Assembly (NCBI GenBank): GCA_947385375.1
Contig: CANDKR010000014.1
Location: 1 to 36,734, forward strand
Length of the DNA: 36,734 nt
Direction of reading: 5' to 3'
Source: an uncultured Clostridia bacterium
Lineage (GTDB): Bacteria > Bacillota > Clostridia > TANB77 > CAG-508
This document shows, piece after piece, positions 32,795 through 36,734 of this stretch (within the stretch, counting starts at the first letter, position 1; the number at the start of each line of letters is the position of its first letter). Below the pieces are notes generated by a model. It was given only the letters and a program-made list of their open reading frames with translations. It was not told the DNA's origin and did no database searches. Position numbers and translations under genes: made by a program.

Positions 32795-33778
32795 ATGAGT
32801 TATGCAATAATAAGAAATGCTAAATATACAATGAATAACTTGAACATAATCTTTAGGCATAATGAAAGGAAAAATACAAATTACTCTAATAAAGACATCA
32901 ATAAAATTAACTCTATAAAAAACTAATCTATAAAATCTTGTAATGTTCCATACTCAAAACGATTTAATGAAATAAAAAGACAATGCCATTTAAAAGGACA
33001 AATAAAAAAAACAAGTAATGTTGTATGCGAATATATAATCACATCTGATAAAGAGTTTTTTGAAGAAATTGGAGAAGCTGAAACTAAAAGATATTTTGAA
33101 ACTGCACATAAATTTGTATGTTCATATAAAGACTTAGGAGAACAATATATTATTTCAAGTAAAGTACATATGGACGAAAAAACTCCTCATTTGCATTTAG
33201 TATTTATTCCAGTTGTTCATACAAAAGACAGAAAGACTAACAAATCTATTGATAAAATATCTTGCACAGAATTTTGGAAAGGCAAAAATAGCTATAAACA
33301 ACTGCAAGATAGATTTTATTCATATATGACTAAAGCTGGTTTTGATTTAGATAGAGGTAGAACTCGTGAAAATGCCCATATTCCTATTAAGGAGTTAAAA
33401 GCAATAACTAATCATGAAGTACAAGAATTTGAGCTAAAATCGCTTAATATTGAGCAAGAGCTTAACACAAATAATATAGATTTATTAAGAGAAGATTATA
33501 GAAGAATAATAAAGAAATGCAATACTTTAACAAAACAGTACACAAAAATAAAAGTTACAAGTGATAAAACTTTGGAAAATTTAGAAGAATTACAACAAAA
33601 CTACGAACAATTAAACAAAGAAAATTTACACTTAAATAAATATATCAATTATCTTAAATATTATTTAGACAAGGCTTTTGAATATACCAGTTTACTATTC
33701 GATTTTCCAAAGGAAAGATTACGAAAACTTGTAAAAGATTATTTGAAAGGAATTAGAGATAATGAACGAACTAGATAA
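32795..33778 (+). pseudogene. mob: MobV (Pre/Mob) relaxase gene with an in-frame stop codon
   Basis: From ATG at 32795 (behind AAAGGAAA) to 33778 one frame runs for 327 codons, broken only by TAA at codon 44 (32924-32926). RHNERKN carries H22, the catalytic His position known from MobM, and VHMDEKTPHLHLVF (about 125-138) carries the metal-binding HxDExTPHxH motif. FWKGKNSYKQLQDRFYSYM follows, then a coiled-coil C-terminus. The relaxase would nick oriT and lead the strand in conjugation. The stop separates H22 from the metal motif, so the element may be immobile unless the stop is suppressed or is a sequencing error. Confidence 0.85.
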
Positions 33779-34022
33779 TAATATAATTGATACAAAAGAA
33801 AACCTATCATTTGAAGAAATACTTGCAAAAGTTGCAATAGATAAATTAGAAAATCCATTTACTATCTTAACTGTAAAAGATGTAGCAAAAGATTTGAATA
33901 TAGGTAAAAATGCTAGTTATAAAATTTTTAAAAGAAATGATTTTCCCTCTGTAAATTTAGGTCAGTCTTGGCACATAACACTTATTGCTTATACTATATG
34001 GAAAATGCAAAGAAGAGTTTAG
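33762..34022 (+). CDS. Excisionase-like helix-turn-helix protein
   Basis: 86 residues. The C-terminal part LTVKDVAKDLNIGKNASYKIFKRNDFPSVNLGQSWHITLIAYTIWKMQ fits the helix-turn-helix of Xis/MerR-like DNA-binding proteins that steer tyrosine integrases. ATG at 33762 overlaps the mob stop by 17 bases. It is immediately followed by the integrase, the classic order. The short acidic N-terminal part is unusual for a plain Xis and may have another role. Confidence 0.72.
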   Translation: MNELDNNIIDTKENLSFEEILAKVAIDKLENPFTILTVKDVAKDLNIGKNASYKIFKRNDFPSVNLGQSWHITLIAYTIWKMQRRV

Positions 34023-34033
34023 GAAGTATGCTT

Positions 34034-35248
34034 ATGGCAACTAAACAAGCTCAAGGTAGTGTTTTCTATAATAAAGATAGAAAAAATTGGATAGCTTCTT
34101 ATGTTGTACAAAACTTAACTACTGGCAAACCAAAAAGAATAAGAAAATCATTTGCAACAGAAAAACTAGCAAAAGAATTTTTAAAAGACATAAATTTACA
34201 AAAAAATAGTGCTATATTTATTCAAAATAACGGTATTCCTCTAATTAAACTTATCAAAATGTTATTACAGAAAAAAGTTGATTCTAACTTAATAACTGAT
34301 AGAGCTTATGCAAGAACTATGGACACTATACGAACAATTGAAAAATCTTATTTAGCTGATAAAAACATAAATGAAATAACAACAGATGAACTTCAAGCAT
34401 ATTTTAATTCTTTAACTGAAATTTATAGCAACTCCTCAATTCAAAAAAACTATTTTCAATTTAAAAGTGCTTTTGAATATGCTCTAAACAAAGGTTACAT
34501 ACACGAAAACCCTATGTATGAAACAATAAAACCTAAAAGCAAAAAAGAAGATAAAATATGTAGTGCATTAGAAGTTGAAGAACAACAAAGATTAACTGAT
34601 TATTTATTAAATGTTGATACAAAAAGTGTGCCATATAGAAATGTATTTCTAATTCAATTATATATGGGACTTCGTGTAGGCGAAACACTTGCATTACAAG
34701 CTAGTGATTTTGATTTTAATAGAAATATATTAAAAATAAGTAAAACACTCACAACAGACAAAAACAATAAAGTATGTATAGGAAAAACAACTAAAACTTA
34801 TGCTGGAAAAAGAGATTTGCCAATACCTGATTTTATACTACCTTATATTCTTGAACAATTAGAAATTTCAAAAGATAATAAAGACAATATGCTATTTTTA
34901 ACACCTAATAAAAAATTAGTTTTACACTCTACTATTAACAACCAACTCAAAAGCATTGCTAAAAAGGTTAATATTACACACCCTATTTCTACACACACAT
35001 TAAGACATACTTATGGTACTCGTTGTATTGAATCTGGTATGAGAGCTGTTGCACTTCAAAGATTACTAGGTCATACAGATATAAATGTAACATTAAATAC
35101 TTACACATCTGTTTTAAATAAGTATAAAGAAAAAGAAATGGAAAAACTAAACAACTATTATTTAAGCAACGATATATTTAATAAAGCAAGAGAATTAAAC
35201 ACAATAAATTATAAACTATTAGACGATAATAATGATTTAACAAGATAG
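34034..35248 (+). CDS. int: Tyrosine recombinase, integrase of the element
   Basis: 404 residues from ATG at 34034, chosen because AGGAAG lies 7 bases upstream. It has an N-terminal AP2-like arm-binding part (1-55, QGSVFYNKDRKNWIASY), a SAM-like core-binding domain (about 65-165) and a catalytic domain with R214 (GLRVGE), H321 and R324 (HTLRH), H347 (LLGHT) and Y357. It should recombine the 11-bp site in tRNA-Gly. It is next to the right attachment repeat and reads towards it. Confidence 0.93.
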   Translation: MATKQAQGSVFYNKDRKNWIASYVVQNLTTGKPKRIRKSFATEKLAKEFLKDINLQKNSAIFIQNNGIPLIKLIKMLLQKKVDSNLITDRAYARTMDTIRTIEKSYLADKNINEITTDELQAYFNSLTEIYSNSSIQKNYFQFKSAFEYALNKGYIHENPMYETIKPKSKKEDKICSALEVEEQQRLTDYLLNVDTKSVPYRNVFLIQLYMGLRVGETLALQASDFDFNRNILKISKTLTTDKNNKVCIGKTTKTYAGKRDLPIPDFILPYILEQLEISKDNKDNMLFLTPNKKLVLHSTINNQLKSIAKKVNITHPISTHTLRHTYGTRCIESGMRAVALQRLLGHTDINVTLNTYTSVLNKYKEKEMEKLNNYYLSNDIFNKARELNTINYKLLDDNNDLTR

Positions 35249-35252
35249 CTTT

Positions 35253-35286
35253 AAAAGCAGTATTCATTTTTATGAGTACTGCTTTT
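35253..35286 (+). terminator. Integrase terminator
   Basis: AAAAGCAGTA (35253-35262) pairs with TACTGCTTTT (35277-35286), 4 bases after the int stop. Confidence 0.75.
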
Positions 35287-35447
35287 CCCATTGTATATTT
35301 TTATATATTTTTCAATATTTTTATAAAATGTTAAATAATATTTTTTGAAAAAATCACCACTTATGCTCCTCTTTTTAATATTTTTATGTAAATCAAGCAA
35401 ATCATCAACTTCTGTATCACCTAATACTGTAAGAATACAAAGCTATT

Positions 35448-35498
35448 TTGTCAACAACTTGTCAACACATTTTTTATTGTTGCCACTTTTGTTGACAA
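35448..35498. repeat. Candidate integrase arm sites, right end
   Basis: TTGTCAACAA (35448-35457), CTTGTCAACA (35458-35467), TTGTTGCCA (35477-35485) and TTGTTGACAA (35489-35498) lie about 110-160 bases inside the right end. The decamer also occurs at 28420-28429. Apart from these repeats I see nothing in 35290-35605. Confidence 0.5.
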
Positions 35499-35609
35499 TT
35501 TTGTGTTTTAAACCGTTTTAATATTTCACTTTCATTTTGTAAAATCCTTATTTTATGCGGTTTACAGAGATACATTGAAATAAAAAAAGACGCTATAAAA
35601 CGCCTTTAT

Positions 35610-35683
<74 letters not shown>

Positions 35684-35801
35684 AAAATAATAACTACTTA
35701 GAAATTATACTATACCTAGCATTTATTTGCAAGATATACCTTCTCTTCAAAGAAAAAAGCCATCATACTAGACAGGTTTCTAATACAACGACTAATTTTA
35801 A

Positions 35802-35875
<74 letters not shown>

Positions 35876-35903
35876 ATGTATATATCTTCTTGGAACAAAA
35901 TAA

Positions 35904-35932
35904 ATTATAAATGAAAGGTGTTAATTTGTCAA
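35904..35932 (-). promoter_or_regulatory. Consensus promoter of the tRNA-Gly pair
   Basis: TTGACA (35932-35927), 17 bp, TATAAT (35909-35904) on the minus strand, 29 bases before the second tRNA-Gly copy. Confidence 0.85.
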
Positions 35933-36063
35933 CCCTATTTTTTAAAATTTTATTATTTTTAAAATTCTTTTTATAAAATTAATTTTTAAAGAGTTGAAAA
36001 AAAAATTAAAATAATATATAATTTTTAAATATTATATATGAAGTTTTAGAAAAGAGGTTTTTT

Positions 36064-36734
36064 ATGGATACTAAAACAAAAATTAAAGTAGCTATAGTAA
36101 GCGCTATTGTTATAATAGCAATAATATTTATTTTAATGATTATATTTGTAAAGGGAAATAATGGTACAAAGAAAAATAAAAATATACCTAATAAAGCAAA
36201 TTCATCATCATCAAATACTTCTAATAATGATGATAAAAATAATAATGAAGGAAAAACAATTAGTTTAGATGATGTTTGTTGTTTAGCAATAAAAGATGAT
36301 GTTTTAGTTAAAATAAAAGATGATGGAACTTCAGAGAAAATAAAATCACTTAAAAATGAAGAAAAAATATTTATTGATTATACATATGATTCAAATAAAG
36401 CGTATTTAGTGTATACAGATAATTCTCAAGATTTTACTAAAAATGTAATTTATAGTATTGATTTACAAAAAAGTAATTATCCAGAAAGTTTAGTATATGA
36501 AGCTAATAGTCAAAATTATGGCGGAGATTTAATAGTTAATGGAAATACAATCTATTATACTACTGTTTCAGGAAATTTATATGAATATAATATAGATGAA
36601 GAAAAAGGTTCAGAATTATTTGCGAATAACACTCATATTTCAAATGGAAGTGTAGAGATTAGTAAAAAAGATAATAAATTATATTTTATATCAGAAACAA
36701 ATGAAATAACAGAAGCATATTCAATGGATTTAAC
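36064..36734 (+). CDS. Membrane-anchored extracytoplasmic protein (5' part only)
   Basis: The frame from ATG at 36064 (behind AAAAGAGG) is open to the end of the window, 223 codons, so it is truncated. MDTKTKIKVAIVSAIVIIAI starts a short basic end followed by one membrane segment (about 8-32). A Ser/Asn/Asp-rich linker follows. Then come repeated blade-like strands (VCCLAIKDDVLVKIKDDG, TYDSNKAYLVYTDNSQ, NTIYYTTVSGNLYEYNID, DNKLYFISETNEI), as in beta-propeller proteins of the DUF5050 type. It is probably a surface-exposed binding protein. Function unknown. Confidence 0.7.
   Translation, partial: MDTKTKIKVAIVSAIVIIAIIFILMIIFVKGNNGTKKNKNIPNKANSSSSNTSNNDDKNNNEGKTISLDDVCCLAIKDDVLVKIKDDGTSEKIKSLKNEEKIFIDYTYDSNKAYLVYTDNSQDFTKNVIYSIDLQKSNYPESLVYEANSQNYGGDLIVNGNTIYYTTVSGNLYEYNIDEEKGSELFANNTHISNGSVEISKKDNKLYFISETNEITEAYSMDL

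Overview
The window is an AT-rich (visibly about 30% GC) chromosomal segment of a low-GC Gram-positive bacterium, most likely a Clostridia-type Bacillota. Signs of this are the TTGACA/TATAAT promoters, strong AGGAGG ribosome binding sites, tRNA genes with encoded CCA ends, MutS2, LexA, a lysine (L-box) riboswitch, a tetrahydrofolate riboswitch and ECF vitamin transport. I cannot name the species.

Layout. 1-440: the end of an unidentified transcript, then tRNA-Tyr and tRNA-Met on the minus strand, with a 22-nt copy of the tRNA-Tyr 3' end and a tRNA-derived hairpin repeat beside them. 657-2669: a VTT/DedA-like membrane protein and a VanX/VanY-type peptidase of clearly higher GC. 2797-9088: mutS2 (one frameshift) diverging from a folate unit made of a THF riboswitch, folT, ecfA, ecfT and folC. 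A GC-rich gene on the opposite strand splits that unit. 9165-15057: lexA, tsaE, a two-component system with an ABC-2 exporter (response regulator frameshifted), a small zinc-ribbon protein and an AIM24-family protein. 15151-17981: an amino-acid ABC transporter behind a lysine riboswitch, so probably a lysine importer. 18009-23122: an ECF sigma/anti-sigma pair, then a WYL-regulated cluster (radical SAM, GNAT, GyrI-like) with two matching operator dyads. 23204-28239: a GC-rich orphan gene, a Na/phosphate symporter, an ABC-F ATPase, a membrane protein and a TfoX-N protein.

28347-35620 is an integrated mobilizable element of about 7.3 kb in the 3' end of a tRNA-Gly gene. It is bounded by 11-bp direct repeats equal to the tRNA acceptor strand plus CCA. 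It carries a tyrosine integrase, a small excisionase-like protein, a MobV relaxase gene interrupted by one stop codon, a candidate oriT, and a restriction-modification island. The island holds a Bsp6I-like endonuclease, a C5-cytosine methyltransferase, a PD-(D/E)XK protein of unknown role and a small conserved companion. Two nearly identical dyads sit in front of the endonuclease and methyltransferase genes. A 14-bp GC palindrome with two GCNGC sites sits at the probable methyltransferase start site. Together these suggest an unusual regulatory circuit without a C protein. Two tRNA-Gly genes and the start of an anchored surface protein end the window.

The most interesting signals are the control logic of the R-M island, the PD-(D/E)XK partner, the MobV-type oriT, the two frameshifts that both fall at CCWGG-like sites, and three GC-rich single-gene cassettes with their own promoters and terminators.
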